From assembly GCF_034676545.1 (NCBI RefSeq), contig NZ_JAUCBZ010000015.1:310001-374000 (forward strand): a stretch of 64,000 bases of DNA, in the 5' to 3' direction. Below the pieces are notes generated by a model. The model had not been told where the DNA came from and ran no database searches. It saw nothing but the letters and a program-made list of their open reading frames with translations. A program made the position numbers and the translations under genes. The stretch's first letter is position 1; every line of letters begins with the position of its first letter. Below are positions 23,247 through 31,441 of the stretch, piece by piece. This stretch comes from Pararhodobacter sp. (GTDB taxonomy: Bacteria; Pseudomonadota; Alphaproteobacteria; Rhodobacterales; Rhodobacteraceae).

Positions 23247-25499
23247 TTAACTCTCGCCTTCCGGATTGAAACGCAAGAGCCGCAAGGCGTTCAGCGTGAC
23301 AAGAACCGTTGCGCCGGTATCGGCCATGATCGCCAGCCATAGGCCGGTGAGGCCAAAGACCGAAGTCACAAGGAACACGGCTTTCAGCCCTAGCGCGATG
23401 GTCACGTTCTGGCGGATATTGGCCATCGCCCCACGGGCCAACCGGATCGTGGCGGGGATGTCCGTTACCTTGTCGCGCAGGATCGCTGCGTCAGCGGTTT
23501 CCAGCGCCACGTCAGTGCCCGATCCCATCGCCACGCCGACGCTGGCCTGTTTCAGTGCCGGGGCATCGTTGATGCCGTCGCCAATCATCATCACGCCGCC
23601 ATTGGCGTTCATGGTTTTGATCGCGTCCAGCTTGTCCTCGGGCATCATGTCGGCTTTGAACTCCATGCCCAGCCCACCCGCGATGGCGGCGGCGGTCCGC
23701 GCGTTGTCGCCCGTCAGCATGACCGAGGTGACGCCAAGCCGCTTCAACTGCGCAACCGCCACGCTGGCATCCGCGCGCGGTTCATCGCGCATGGCAATCA
23801 GGCCCAATGGCTTGTGCTCACGGAACACCGCAACAGCCGTCTTGCCTTCGGTCTCAAAAACCGCTGCCTGCTGGACGCCCTTGTCATCCAGTCCACCGTT
23901 TTCCGAAGCATGGCGCGGCGACGCAACCCAGGCAAGTGCACCGTCCACCTCGGCCGAGACGCCCTTGCCGATCAACACCCTCGCGTCTTTGGACGGCAGC
24001 AGGGCAATGCCTTCATCCTGCGCCTTGTTTAGGATCGCCATGGCAAGCGGGTGGCTGGACCCAGCTTCGACACCGGCGGCGACGGCCAGAAGCTCGGCCT
24101 CGGAGGTCGTCCCAAAGGGGACCACATCTGTTACCACGGGCCGCCCGTGGGTTAGCGTACCGGTCTTATCAAAGGCCACCTGCTTTACGCTGGCCGCTGC
24201 CTCGATCACCGCGCCGCCCTTCATCAAAAGCCCGCGCCTTGCACCCGTTGACAGCGCCGAGGCGATGGACGCCGGGACCGAGATTACCAGCGCACAAGGG
24301 CATCCGATCAGCAATAGCGCCAAGCCACGATAGACCCAGGTATCCCATGGCTGACCGAACGCCAGCGGTGGCACCAACACTACCAGCGCGGCGACTAAGA
24401 CGATGGCGGGCATGTACCAGCGACTAAACCGGTCAATGAACCGCTCGGTTGGGGCGCGTGCCTCTTCGGCGTCCTCGACCAATCGGATGATGCGGGCGAT
24501 GGTGTTGTCCTCGGCTGCCTTGGTCACGGTTACCCGCAACGCGGCCTCGGTGTTGATGGATCCGGCAAACACGCTATCGCCGGGGCCTTTGGTGACTGGC
24601 ACGCTTTCGCCGGTGACCGGGCTGTCGTCGACGCCCGAGATTCCTTCGGCGATCTCGCCATCCGCCGGAACGCGGTCACCAGGGCGCACCAGCACCGTCT
24701 GACCAACGCTCAAGCTGGCGGCAGGCACTTCGCGTGTCACGCCGTCGACCTCAAGCAGCGCTGTCTTGGGCACCAGATTGGCCAGCGCCCGAATGCCGTC
24801 GCGCGCCTTGCCAGCGGCGACGCCTTCCAGAACCTCGCCTACCGCAAAGAGGAACACGACAAGCGCCGCTTCCTCGGCCGCACCGATGAATAGCGCACCA
24901 ATCGCAGCCACGGTCATCAAGCTTTCAATGCTGAAAGGCTGGCCAAGTCGCAGCGCGGCGAAAGCGCGTCTGGCTACGGGTGCGACACCGATCAGGCAGG
25001 CCGCTATGAAAGGCCAAGCCCCAAGCGCCGGGGTCAAGAACTCCACGATCCAAGCCAGCCCCAGAAGCATCGCCGTGAAGATCACCAGCCTGCCCTTGCC
25101 TGTCTGATACCAGCTTTTTCCCTTATCGGCAGGATCATCATGAACATGGCCGGGACTGCCGTGGCCGGAATCGGATTTGACAGACGACTTGGGCGAGTGA
25201 TCATGTTCGTGATCATGAGATTCCTCGGACCCGGCACCCGGCAGAACGAATTCCTTCTTCGCTCCGGCAGTGCGTGTCGCGATCCCGTAGCCAAGAGACT
25301 TTACAACACCCTCGATCTTGTCACGACCGGTCTTCGTTTCGTCCAGCCTCAGGCGCAGGCGTTCAGACATCAGGCCCACCTCGACATCGCTGACACCGGG
25401 TAGCCGTCCGACAGCGTCCTTGACCTTGCTGGCACAGGATCCGCAATCCATCCCAGAGACCGTCCAGTCGCAGGTTGCTTCGTTCTCAGGGTTTGTCAT
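23247..25499 (-). CDS. Zn/Cd/Pb-type P1B ATPase (ZntA/PbrA-like)
   Basis: 750-residue efflux pump. Seen in order: HMA domain with MDCGSCASKV (Cys19/Cys22), a histidine-rich linker (HDHEHDHSP and GHGSPGHVHDDP, about residues 95-125), membrane helices, TGES actuator loop, CPC at residues 400-402 (GCPCALVISVPASI), DKTGTLTHG, the HP motif in GSSHPLA, and MIGDGINDAPALKQASVGVA. The His-rich linker and SVPASI after CPC favour Zn/Cd/Pb over Cu. The ATG at 25499 is preferred to the TTG at 25514 because the GAGGA ribosome site lies between. First gene of a six-gene operon driven by the MerR-type promoter at 25541-25571. Confidence 0.93.
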   Translation of the reverse strand: MTNPENEATCDWTVSGMDCGSCASKVKDAVGRLPGVSDVEVGLMSERLRLRLDETKTGRDKIEGVVKSLGYGIATRTAGAKKEFVLPGAGSEESHDHEHDHSPKSSVKSDSGHGSPGHVHDDPADKGKSWYQTGKGRLVIFTAMLLGLAWIVEFLTPALGAWPFIAACLIGVAPVARRAFAALRLGQPFSIESLMTVAAIGALFIGAAEEAALVVFLFAVGEVLEGVAAGKARDGIRALANLVPKTALLEVDGVTREVPAASLSVGQTVLVRPGDRVPADGEIAEGISGVDDSPVTGESVPVTKGPGDSVFAGSINTEAALRVTVTKAAEDNTIARIIRLVEDAEEARAPTERFIDRFSRWYMPAIVLVAALVVLVPPLAFGQPWDTWVYRGLALLLIGCPCALVISVPASIASALSTGARRGLLMKGGAVIEAAASVKQVAFDKTGTLTHGRPVVTDVVPFGTTSEAELLAVAAGVEAGSSHPLAMAILNKAQDEGIALLPSKDARVLIGKGVSAEVDGALAWVASPRHASENGGLDDKGVQQAAVFETEGKTAVAVFREHKPLGLIAMRDEPRADASVAVAQLKRLGVTSVMLTGDNARTAAAIAGGLGMEFKADMMPEDKLDAIKTMNANGGVMMIGDGINDAPALKQASVGVAMGSGTDVALETADAAILRDKVTDIPATIRLARGAMANIRQNVTIALGLKAVFLVTSVFGLTGLWLAIMADTGATVLVTLNALRLLRFNPEGES

Positions 25500-25540
25500 C
25501 GCAGTCCTCTTCAACGGGTCATTGCCTTCATCGAATCAGA

Positions 25541-25571
25541 TATCTAATGTCTCTAGTAACTATAGCTTCAA
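25541..25571 (-). promoter_or_regulatory. MerR-type promoter of the ATPase operon
   Basis: Minus strand: -35 TTGAAG (25571-25566), 19-bp spacer with the imperfect dyad CTATAG-TTA-CTAGAG, -10 TAGATA (25546-25541). The spacer length and dyad match promoters distorted and activated by ZntR/PbrR/CadR. It lies between the ATPase and the divergent merR-type gene, whose ATG is 11 bp away. Confidence 0.8.
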
Positions 25572-25581
25572 GGGGAAATTG

Positions 25582-26022
25582 ATGCTGACCATCGGAAAGT
25601 TGGGTGCAAGTGCCGGGGTGAAGGTTCCGACCATCCGTTACTATGAACAGATCGGGCTCTTACCAGAGGCGGAACGCAGTTCGGGCAATCAGCGGCTTTA
25701 TGGCCAGAAGGCATTGGAACGGCTGGCCTTCATCCGACACGCGCGTGACCTCGGCTTCACGCTCGAGGCAATCCGTGACCTGCTCAGCCTGTCGGACAAT
25801 CCCGACCAGCCCTGCGCCGCCGCAGATGCCATCGCCAAGGCGCAATTGCTCGAGGTGGAAAGCCGCCTTGCACGATTGACGGCCTTGAAGGGGGAGTTGG
25901 AGCGCATGATTGTGCAATGCGCGGGCGGGCGGATCGCCGATTGCCGGGTCATTGAGATCCTTGGCGACCATTCCTTGTGTGCGACCGACCATCGCCATCC
26001 AAGAGGCGATGAGACGTCATGA
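25582..26022 (+). CDS. MerR-family metal-responsive regulator (PbrR/CadR/ZntR-like)
   Basis: 146-residue activator. N-terminal winged HTH: KVPTIRYYEQIGLLPEAERS and NQRLYGQKALERLAFIRHAR; then a dimerisation helix and metal-binding loop. Candidate ligands are the cysteine in NPDQPCAAAD, and C-x8-C in VQCAGGRIADCRVIE, plus a C-terminal SLCATDHRHP. This set resembles PbrR/CadR. RBS AAGGGGA precedes the ATG at 25582. It should activate the divergent ATPase operon, and the similar promoter at 17319-17349 suggests it may also act on the SCO operon. Overlaps the YnfA gene by 4 bases. Confidence 0.92.
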   Translation: MLTIGKLGASAGVKVPTIRYYEQIGLLPEAERSSGNQRLYGQKALERLAFIRHARDLGFTLEAIRDLLSLSDNPDQPCAAADAIAKAQLLEVESRLARLTALKGELERMIVQCAGGRIADCRVIEILGDHSLCATDHRHPRGDETS

Positions 26023-26363
26023 CGTTGCCAGGAACCCTCGTCGCAGTCTACGCTGCCGCTGCACTGACCGAAATCGCCGGTTGCTTCGCGGTGTGGAGCT
26101 GGATGCGGCTCGGCGCAAGCGCGCTGTGGCTCATTCCCGGTCTGGCCAGTCTTGCAGCCTTCGCCTGGCTCCTGACGCTTGCCCCTTCGGATCTCGCCGG
26201 ACGTGCCTATGCCGCTTATGGTGGCGTCTACATCGCCGCCTCACTGCTCTGGCTCTGGACCGTGGAAGGCCGTCGCCCGGATACATGGGACCTAACTGGA
26301 GGCGTGATCTGCCTGATCGGCGCTGCGATTATCCTGTTCGCGCCACGGACTTTTGGGCACTAA
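26019..26363 (+). CDS. YnfA/UPF0060-family small membrane protein
   Basis: 114 residues forming four membrane helices, with the family phrases AAALTEIAGCFAVWSWMRLG and GRAYAAYGGVYIAASLLWLW. YnfA proteins are related to small multidrug-resistance exporters, but their physiological substrate is not settled. Its ATG overlaps the stop of the merR-type gene (ATGA), so it is probably part of the metal-response unit. Confidence 0.92.
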   Translation: MTLPGTLVAVYAAAALTEIAGCFAVWSWMRLGASALWLIPGLASLAAFAWLLTLAPSDLAGRAYAAYGGVYIAASLLWLWTVEGRRPDTWDLTGGVICLIGAAIILFAPRTFGH

Positions 26364-27039
26364 AGAACAAGCGAGCGGCGAAGATGAGGGGCATCCCGCA
26401 ATAGCTTTGAGGCTGGCGCGGCTGTTCCGACCTCGTGAATTGTCCTTTTGAGAGTGGAGGAAGGTCGACCCGAGCATCGTCGCCTTCATGGCTCGGTTCG
26501 AAGGAAAAGTTTCCATGGCTCTCGTGTCAGCCTGTGGAAGATCAGACCTAACTGTCGGCTCGGCCAGTGCGCTATTTGTTTACATTGTGTACTCTGCGTG
26601 CAGTCGGGCCAGAAAACCAGAATGCCAGAAAGTGCAGTGGCGCAATCCTCGTAGCCGCCAACCGTACGGTAGGAAGGCCGGTACAGGGGACACAGACAAC
26701 GAGCGTAGCAAGCGACCATTCCCGCCCGATGCGACATCAGTCAGCGTGACCATCTCCCAGTTGCTCGACCGCGCCACCAGATTCATCTTCACTTGTCCAC
26801 AGGATCGTGAGCGGCGCTCACTTGCCTCGAATCGGAACCCGATGCAGTTTGCACGCAAGAGGCGAGCAGGCTTCAACCAAAAGCGAATCAGGTCTACCGG
26901 AACATCCGTTTAGGCGACGAGAGGCGTTTCAGCGCCCGAGATGTCGTTGTGTCCGATCACTTACCCCGCACCGTCAAGGCGCGGGCCGCAGGCGGTTTGA
27001 GCACAGCAAATCCTCGTTTCTTTTGAGGATGTTTTAGCA
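26364..27039. other. Intergenic stretch, no convincing gene
   Basis: 676 bases. Frames on both strands (26488-26913 plus, 26580-26876 minus) lack a domain, good RBS and codon bias. This may be the host-prophage boundary region or gene decay. I see no tRNA. Confidence 0.5.
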
Positions 27040-27639
27040 ATGGCATTGCCACCCCGCGTATTTTTCTCTTTGCACGAGACGTCAGCTCGTTGGGGCTGCA
27101 ACATTGCGGATATCGCGGGATGGGCCGAAATCGGCAAGTTCCGGATTCTCACGGGAATCTCGCCCGTCCGATGTGGCGACGAGATCGTTTCTGGCAAAGT
27201 GGTTTTATCCCCCATGGAACTGCTTCCGCTCTTCCGACGTTGCGGCACGGGCCCGACCGAAGGAAATATTCGGCGCATACAACCTGCAGGACAGGATCAC
27301 TGGCTCCTGATCACCGATCCAGCGGGCGGCATTCCGGTGACAATCGCAGACATGCTGATCCTGGCCGAGGAGGTTCATGCCTTCGAGGACGAGCATGACA
27401 TGGTGCGGCGGATCGCGACTGGGCCCGGCGTTTCATCCCCTTACGATTGGGATGGCATGAACGTCGCCCTGATCCAGCGTATTCATGACAGCGGGCTTCC
27501 CGCCACGCAGTCAGAACTGGTCGCCGAAATGCAGGACTGGTTCGACGAACGCTCGGATGGCACCAAGATCCCCGACAGCCGCAGCATCCGGCGCAGGATT
27601 ACGCCAGTGTGGAAGGCGTTGCGACGGGAAGAGACGTGA
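27040..27639 (+). CDS. Hypothetical protein beside the integrase
   Basis: 199-residue soluble protein with no domain I can name. The N terminus (MALPPRVFFSLHETSARWGC, then NIADIAGWAEIGKF) has the look of an HTH-type selector, and the C-terminal third (PDSRSIRRRITPVWKALRRE) is basic. It could be an excision or regulatory protein of the prophage, since it ends 39 bp from the integrase gene and converges on it, but it may equally be a chromosomal gene. A GAGGA ribosome site lies at about 27025. Confidence 0.55.
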   Translation: MALPPRVFFSLHETSARWGCNIADIAGWAEIGKFRILTGISPVRCGDEIVSGKVVLSPMELLPLFRRCGTGPTEGNIRRIQPAGQDHWLLITDPAGGIPVTIADMLILAEEVHAFEDEHDMVRRIATGPGVSSPYDWDGMNVALIQRIHDSGLPATQSELVAEMQDWFDERSDGTKIPDSRSIRRRITPVWKALRREET

Positions 27640-27678
27640 CGAACCGGGCCATTACTGACCCCTCCGCGCTGGGCCGGA

Positions 27679-28944
27679 TCACGCGGAATGCCTGTCGCCC
27701 CGTGCCTCCGCATCATGAACCAGTCGGGGCTTCGGTCGGAACGCACTGGCCACAGCGTCAACACCCGCCCGCAATGGCGAGTCCATCAAGTGTGCGTAAC
27801 GCAAAGTGGTCTGTGTCTGGCTGTGGCCCAGCAGCTTGCCGATCATTTCCAGCGACGCCCCGCCACTGACCAGCAGCGATGCAAACGTATGGCGCAGATC
27901 GTGGATGTGCACGTCCAGCAAGCCCGTCTGCTTTTGGATCTGCGCCCAGAACCGGCGCACTTCCTGAACCGGCTGGCCCGGCGTGTCACCCGGGAAGAGC
28001 CACGGCGTGCCGCTCGGCACTAAAAGCTGGCGCTGACGCACAATGGCGGCAGTCTCATCAGAGATCGGCACACGATGCACGCGGCGCTGTTTTGTCATGG
28101 TCGGCGGCTTCGACCAACTCAGGTGCTCGAGGTTGAACTGCTCGAACCGGGCCTGCCGCGCCTCGCCCAGCCGCGCGCCCGTCAACATACACACCCGAAT
28201 GATATCGGCAGCGCGCCGATCCTCGGCGGCATCCAGCGCGGCGGCAAGGCTGGCGATTTCCTCCTTGGACAGAAACCTCTCACGCGGGGTTTCAATGCGG
28301 CGGTGGAAGCGCTGGGCAGGGTTGTCCTCGCACCAGCCCCACTCCATCGCCAGCGTAAACATCTTGCGCAAGATTTCCCCGATGCGGTTGGCCCGCACCG
28401 GCGTGGACTTCGCCCCCTGCAATTTGCGCGCCCGGTTGTTGGGCTTGTCCTTATGGGGCCGCGCCCGGCCCTCAGCCACTTTGGTCAGCAGCTTGTCGAC
28501 ATCAGTCGGCGTGATCTCCGTTACCAGCTTTCGGCCCCAGACTGGGGCCACCATCTTTGCCAGCGCGGATCGTTGATCGGCGGCATTGCGTTCGGCCAGT
28601 TTCGGCAGGTGCTGGGCACAGTAGCGCTCAATGAGGTCGTCGACGCGCGGTGCCTCGCGCATTGTCCCCCGCTCCGCCAGAGGGTCACCTCCGGCGTCAA
28701 TCTCGCGGCGCAGTTCCTTGGCGCGCTCCCGTGCTGCCGCGACCGACCAGTCCGGCCAGCGGCCGAAAGTCATCCGGCGCTGGCGGCCGGCATGACGGTA
28801 GTCGAGCGTGAAGGCGCGGCCACCGCCACGGTAGATGCAGACGGCGAACCCGCGCAGGTCCGTGTCAAAAATCTGATAGTCTCGCCCGGCGGCGGGTTCG
28901 ACCTCGCGGAGAAGTTTCTCGGTCAACTTTTGGCGCTCGGGCAT
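27679..28944 (-). CDS. Tyrosine-type integrase of the prophage
   Basis: 421-residue site-specific recombinase. N-terminal DUF4102-type arm-binding domain (FDTDLRGFAVCIYRGGGRAF), core-binding domain, then catalytic residues R258 (TGARLGEARQ), H348 and R351 (HIHDLRHTFASLLV), H374 (LLGHSQTQTT) and nucleophile Y383 (LRYAHL). The set is complete. The start at 28944 has an AGGACGGAA ribosome site; an in-frame start at 28965 is possible. It stands at the left end of the prophage and is read outward, the usual position next to attL. No tRNA is visible beside it. Confidence 0.93.
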   Translation of the reverse strand: MPERQKLTEKLLREVEPAAGRDYQIFDTDLRGFAVCIYRGGGRAFTLDYRHAGRQRRMTFGRWPDWSVAAARERAKELRREIDAGGDPLAERGTMREAPRVDDLIERYCAQHLPKLAERNAADQRSALAKMVAPVWGRKLVTEITPTDVDKLLTKVAEGRARPHKDKPNNRARKLQGAKSTPVRANRIGEILRKMFTLAMEWGWCEDNPAQRFHRRIETPRERFLSKEEIASLAAALDAAEDRRAADIIRVCMLTGARLGEARQARFEQFNLEHLSWSKPPTMTKQRRVHRVPISDETAAIVRQRQLLVPSGTPWLFPGDTPGQPVQEVRRFWAQIQKQTGLLDVHIHDLRHTFASLLVSGGASLEMIGKLLGHSQTQTTLRYAHLMDSPLRAGVDAVASAFRPKPRLVHDAEARGDRHSA

Positions 28945-29035
28945 GGGTTCCGTCCTATCTTGCATCCGACATGAGGCGTGGTTTCGCCTGGACTGCAAGG
29001 CAAGCATGGGGACGTGAGTGGCGGGGAGGCAGAGA

Positions 29036-29429
29036 GTGGCGCAAAGGTCGCGGCCTTTGCGCCACCCCTTGCTTTACAGGCGTTTCAGCGCTGGGCGGAG
29101 TGGACGCGGGCGACAGCCAACTCGATACTTGGTCCCGATTTCCCGCGACTCAGTGCCAAAAGAGCTGAAATCAGCGCGCCTGACCGCATCCGGTTTGTAA
29201 ATTTCCAATAAATTCAGGGGGTGGCGCGGTGGCGTGCCGGGTGCCACCCCCTCTTTGCCCGCCAATGCCGGTCAATCACGTGTAAATCCGGCTGTTCGCA
29301 GGTGTTTGCCGTTTTGGCGAAAAAGTCGACCACAGGGCCGCCCCCTGCGCATTATCCGCCGCCTCCCTCTCCGATGCCAAATTCCCAATAAAATATGGGG
29401 TGGCGCAAAGGTGGCGTCCTTTGCGCCAC
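29036..29429. repeat. Hairpin-rich leader between integrase and early genes
   Basis: The 583 bases between the integrase start and 29528 contain no gene but hold two hairpins with the identical 12-bp stem GTGGCGCAAAGG / CCTTTGCGCCAC: 29036-29065 (loop TCGCGG) and 29400-29429 (loop TGGCGT). A third stem GGGGGTGGC / GCCACCCCC lies at about 29217-29250. The second and third are each preceded by a similar CCAATAAA-type segment before a GGGGTGGCGC run. Loop changes with conserved stems suggest selection on structure, as for protein-binding sites or RNA attenuators. Confidence 0.65.
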
Positions 29430-29527
29430 CCTCCGCCTTCCCGCCACCCCTGCCCCTCTGCGCTCACTGGTCTCTGCAAACGCCCCCCCGACATCAACCG
29501 TCACGGGGCCAGGACAGGGAGACCCAC

Positions 29528-29785
29528 ATGCCGCATCTCGGATCGATGCCAGACCCGCAAGAAAAACCCCGCACGCTTCTGGTCGGCTGGATCAGCCGCA
29601 TAGACCTTGCGCTGGAATTCGGCCTGTCGGTCGACACTCTGCGCCGCTGGGAGGCTCAGCGGACGGGGCCGCCCTGCATCCGCGCCGGGCGCAAAGTCTA
29701 TTATCGCCGCACTGCGGTCGAGCAATGGCTGGAAGAACAGGAACTGAACGCGCCGCGGCGCCGTCGTGCGGGAGGCCGCCGTTGA
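29528..29785 (+). CDS. Helix-turn-helix excisionase-like protein
   Basis: 85-residue DNA-binding protein. The core LVGWISRIDLALEFGLSVDT followed by LRRWEAQRTGPPCIRAGRKV-YYRRTAVEQWLEEQE is the MerR-like HTH_17/excisionase fold with a basic tail (PRRRRAGGRR). First gene of the early rightward operon; the CAGGGAG ribosome site precedes the ATG at 29528. It may control integrase/excision or early transcription. Its stop overlaps the next start (TGATG). Confidence 0.8.
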   Translation: MPHLGSMPDPQEKPRTLLVGWISRIDLALEFGLSVDTLRRWEAQRTGPPCIRAGRKVYYRRTAVEQWLEEQELNAPRRRRAGGRR

Positions 29786-30027
29786 TGCACGCCCTGCCCC
29801 ATCAAGCCGTCTGGCCCGCCGATCGTCTGGCCGAGGCCCGCGCGGTCATCGCCGACGCCGCCAATCATTCCGATCACCTAATCCGGCTCGCCTGCCATGT
29901 CCTCATCACGCATTGCGAAACAGCCGCCGAGCGCAAACATGCTCGCGTGCTCCTGGTGGTGATCGAGGCACGGCGGCCGCTGCGCCAGGCCCAGCGCCAG
30001 GATGACGATGGGAGTGCCAAGCCATGA
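29785..30027 (+). CDS. Small early phage protein, unknown
   Basis: 80 residues from the ATG at 29785, which overlaps the preceding stop (TGATG). Mostly helical with several histidines and arginines (AARAVIADAANHSD-like region and ERKHARVLLVVIEARRPL). No domain is recognised. Coupled to the VRR-NUC gene by a 4-base overlap. Confidence 0.65.
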   Translation: MHALPHQAVWPADRLAEARAVIADAANHSDHLIRLACHVLITHCETAAERKHARVLLVVIEARRPLRQAQRQDDDGSAKP

Positions 30028-30419
30028 ACCGGCGTGGCACTCCTGAAGCCGACCTGCAGCGCGCCGTGGTGCAGGCCCTGCGCCTCGCCCTGCCCCGCAC
30101 GGCAAACATTCATCACTGCGCCAACGAGGTGACCGAGCCTGGTCCCCGTGGCGCAAGACGCCAGGCGATCCTCGTTGGTATGGGCGTTCATGCGGGTTTT
30201 GCCGATCTGATGGTCCTCTGCGACGGGCGCATCCTGTTTCTCGAGCTGAAGGCCCCGAAAGGTCGCCTGCGCCCAACGCAGGAGGCGTTTCGTGATGCCG
30301 TACTGGCGCAAGGTTTTGGTTGGGCGCTGGTACGCAGCCTCGACGAGGCGCTGGGCGCTCTGGCCGATCACGGTTTTACAACGCGCATTGTGCCGCCCAC
30401 GCGGAGGTCCTTGTCGTGA
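30024..30419 (+). CDS. VRR-NUC domain nuclease
   Basis: 131-residue PD-(D/E)xK-type nuclease. Catalytic elements: the aspartate in GFADLMVLCDGRILFLELKA and its E-L-K, with the downstream basic helix GRLRPTQEAFRDAVLAQGFG; the N terminus EADLQRAVVQALRLAL carries the first glutamate. Stand-alone VRR-NUC proteins are frequent in phages and are thought to resolve replication or recombination structures. It lies in the early operon (ATGA and GTGA overlaps on both sides) directly before the replication gene. Confidence 0.88.
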   Translation: MNRRGTPEADLQRAVVQALRLALPRTANIHHCANEVTEPGPRGARRQAILVGMGVHAGFADLMVLCDGRILFLELKAPKGRLRPTQEAFRDAVLAQGFGWALVRSLDEALGALADHGFTTRIVPPTRRSLS

Positions 30420-31441
30420 GCCATGACGCCACCAACTGGGCCATCAAGCAGCGCGGATTGAAACCGACCACCAAGATCGTGCTCTGGCATCTCTGCGACC
30501 GGTTCAATCCGGATTACGGCTGCTTCCCGTCACAGGTGCGGCTGGCCCATGATTGCGAGATCAGCCGCTCGACGCTGAACGACCATATCGGCCAATTGGA
30601 AGCCAGAGGCCTGCTGCGCCGCGTGCCGCGCATCGACCCGGTGACCAAACGACAGCTGCCCACCCGCTACATTCTGGGCTTTGAGCCCGGCTTCACACCG
30701 GCTGATGCGGTTCCGTGTCCGGAAGTCGGACACGGGGGTTCGGCACGCGGCCTTGAAGCAGAAACGGCCCCTGAAATCGACCTTATACCCACCCTTTCGG
30801 TCGACCCGTGTCCGGAAATCACACACGGGATCGACGCGATAGCCGTGTCCGGATTTTGCCCCGAGCCGTGTCCGGAAAAAGGCCAAAGCCGTGTCCGAAA
30901 TCCGGACACTAACCTTGTAAGAGAACCTTTAAGGAAACCAGTAAAGGAGGAGGAGGACGCGCAAGCGCGCGAGATCGATTTTGATCGGTTTTTTGCAGAA
31001 CTGCTCAGCGCGCTGGGCTTCGCCGCAAATGCCAGCTTGCCCGCCTGGTGGCAGGGCTGGCCAGCACGGATGCATGTCCAGCGCTGGATGGATGAGCTCG
31101 GGTTGTCTGAGGATCGGATCCTCGAGGTTGCGACCGAGAGCCGGGCCGAACATCCCAATCCACCCGATGGCCCCAAGGCGCTGGATCGTTTCATGGAGCG
31201 CGCCGCCCAGCGCGATGCGCAGTTGATTGCTGCCGATGCCTGCAAGGCTAAAGCCAAGCGGCAGCGCAAACGCGATGCTGGCCCGCCGCCGAGCGAAGAT
31301 GAGTTGGCAGCCTTCTACGCCGCCAAGGTGAACTCCGACGAGTACCTGCCCCAGAACATGATCAGCGCCGCCATGTGCGGTTTGATGCTGGCGAGAGGTT
31401 TGGTCACGCCAGAACGCCTTCGCATGCGAGGTGTGCGATGA
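30416..31441 (+). CDS. HTH_36-type phage replication protein
   Basis: 341 residues from the GTG at 30416, which overlaps the VRR-NUC stop (GTGA). The N terminus has an HTH of the phage replication type (KIVLWHLCDRFNPDYGCFPS, then SQVRLAHDCEISRSTLNDHI). The middle (about residues 100-165) is a low-complexity linker with repeated PCPE units encoded by GTGTCCGGA-type DNA repeats. The C-terminal half (FFAELLSALGFAANASLPAW, ending in a basic KAKAKRQRKRD tract) is probably a helicase-loader or partner-binding part. Layout and internal repeats recall lambda O, whose gene contains the origin. Confidence 0.75.
   Translation: MSHDATNWAIKQRGLKPTTKIVLWHLCDRFNPDYGCFPSQVRLAHDCEISRSTLNDHIGQLEARGLLRRVPRIDPVTKRQLPTRYILGFEPGFTPADAVPCPEVGHGGSARGLEAETAPEIDLIPTLSVDPCPEITHGIDAIAVSGFCPEPCPEKGQSRVRNPDTNLVREPLRKPVKEEEDAQAREIDFDRFFAELLSALGFAANASLPAWWQGWPARMHVQRWMDELGLSEDRILEVATESRAEHPNPPDGPKALDRFMERAAQRDAQLIAADACKAKAKRQRKRDAGPPPSEDELAAFYAAKVNSDEYLPQNMISAAMCGLMLARGLVTPERLRMRGVR
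30713..30909. repeat. Iteron-like repeats inside the replication gene (candidate origin)
   Basis: Five direct copies of CCGTGTCCGGAA or a close variant start at 30713, 30806, 30843, 30866 and 30889. The first forms a perfect palindrome: CCGTGTCCG (30713-30721), GAAGT, CGGACACGG (30727-30735). The last also does: GTGTCCG (30891-30897), AAATC, CGGACAC (30903-30909). The one at 30806 has a 7-bp inverted partner (ACACGGG). Conservation of DNA across different reading contexts argues for a DNA function such as initiator binding. Confidence 0.7.
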
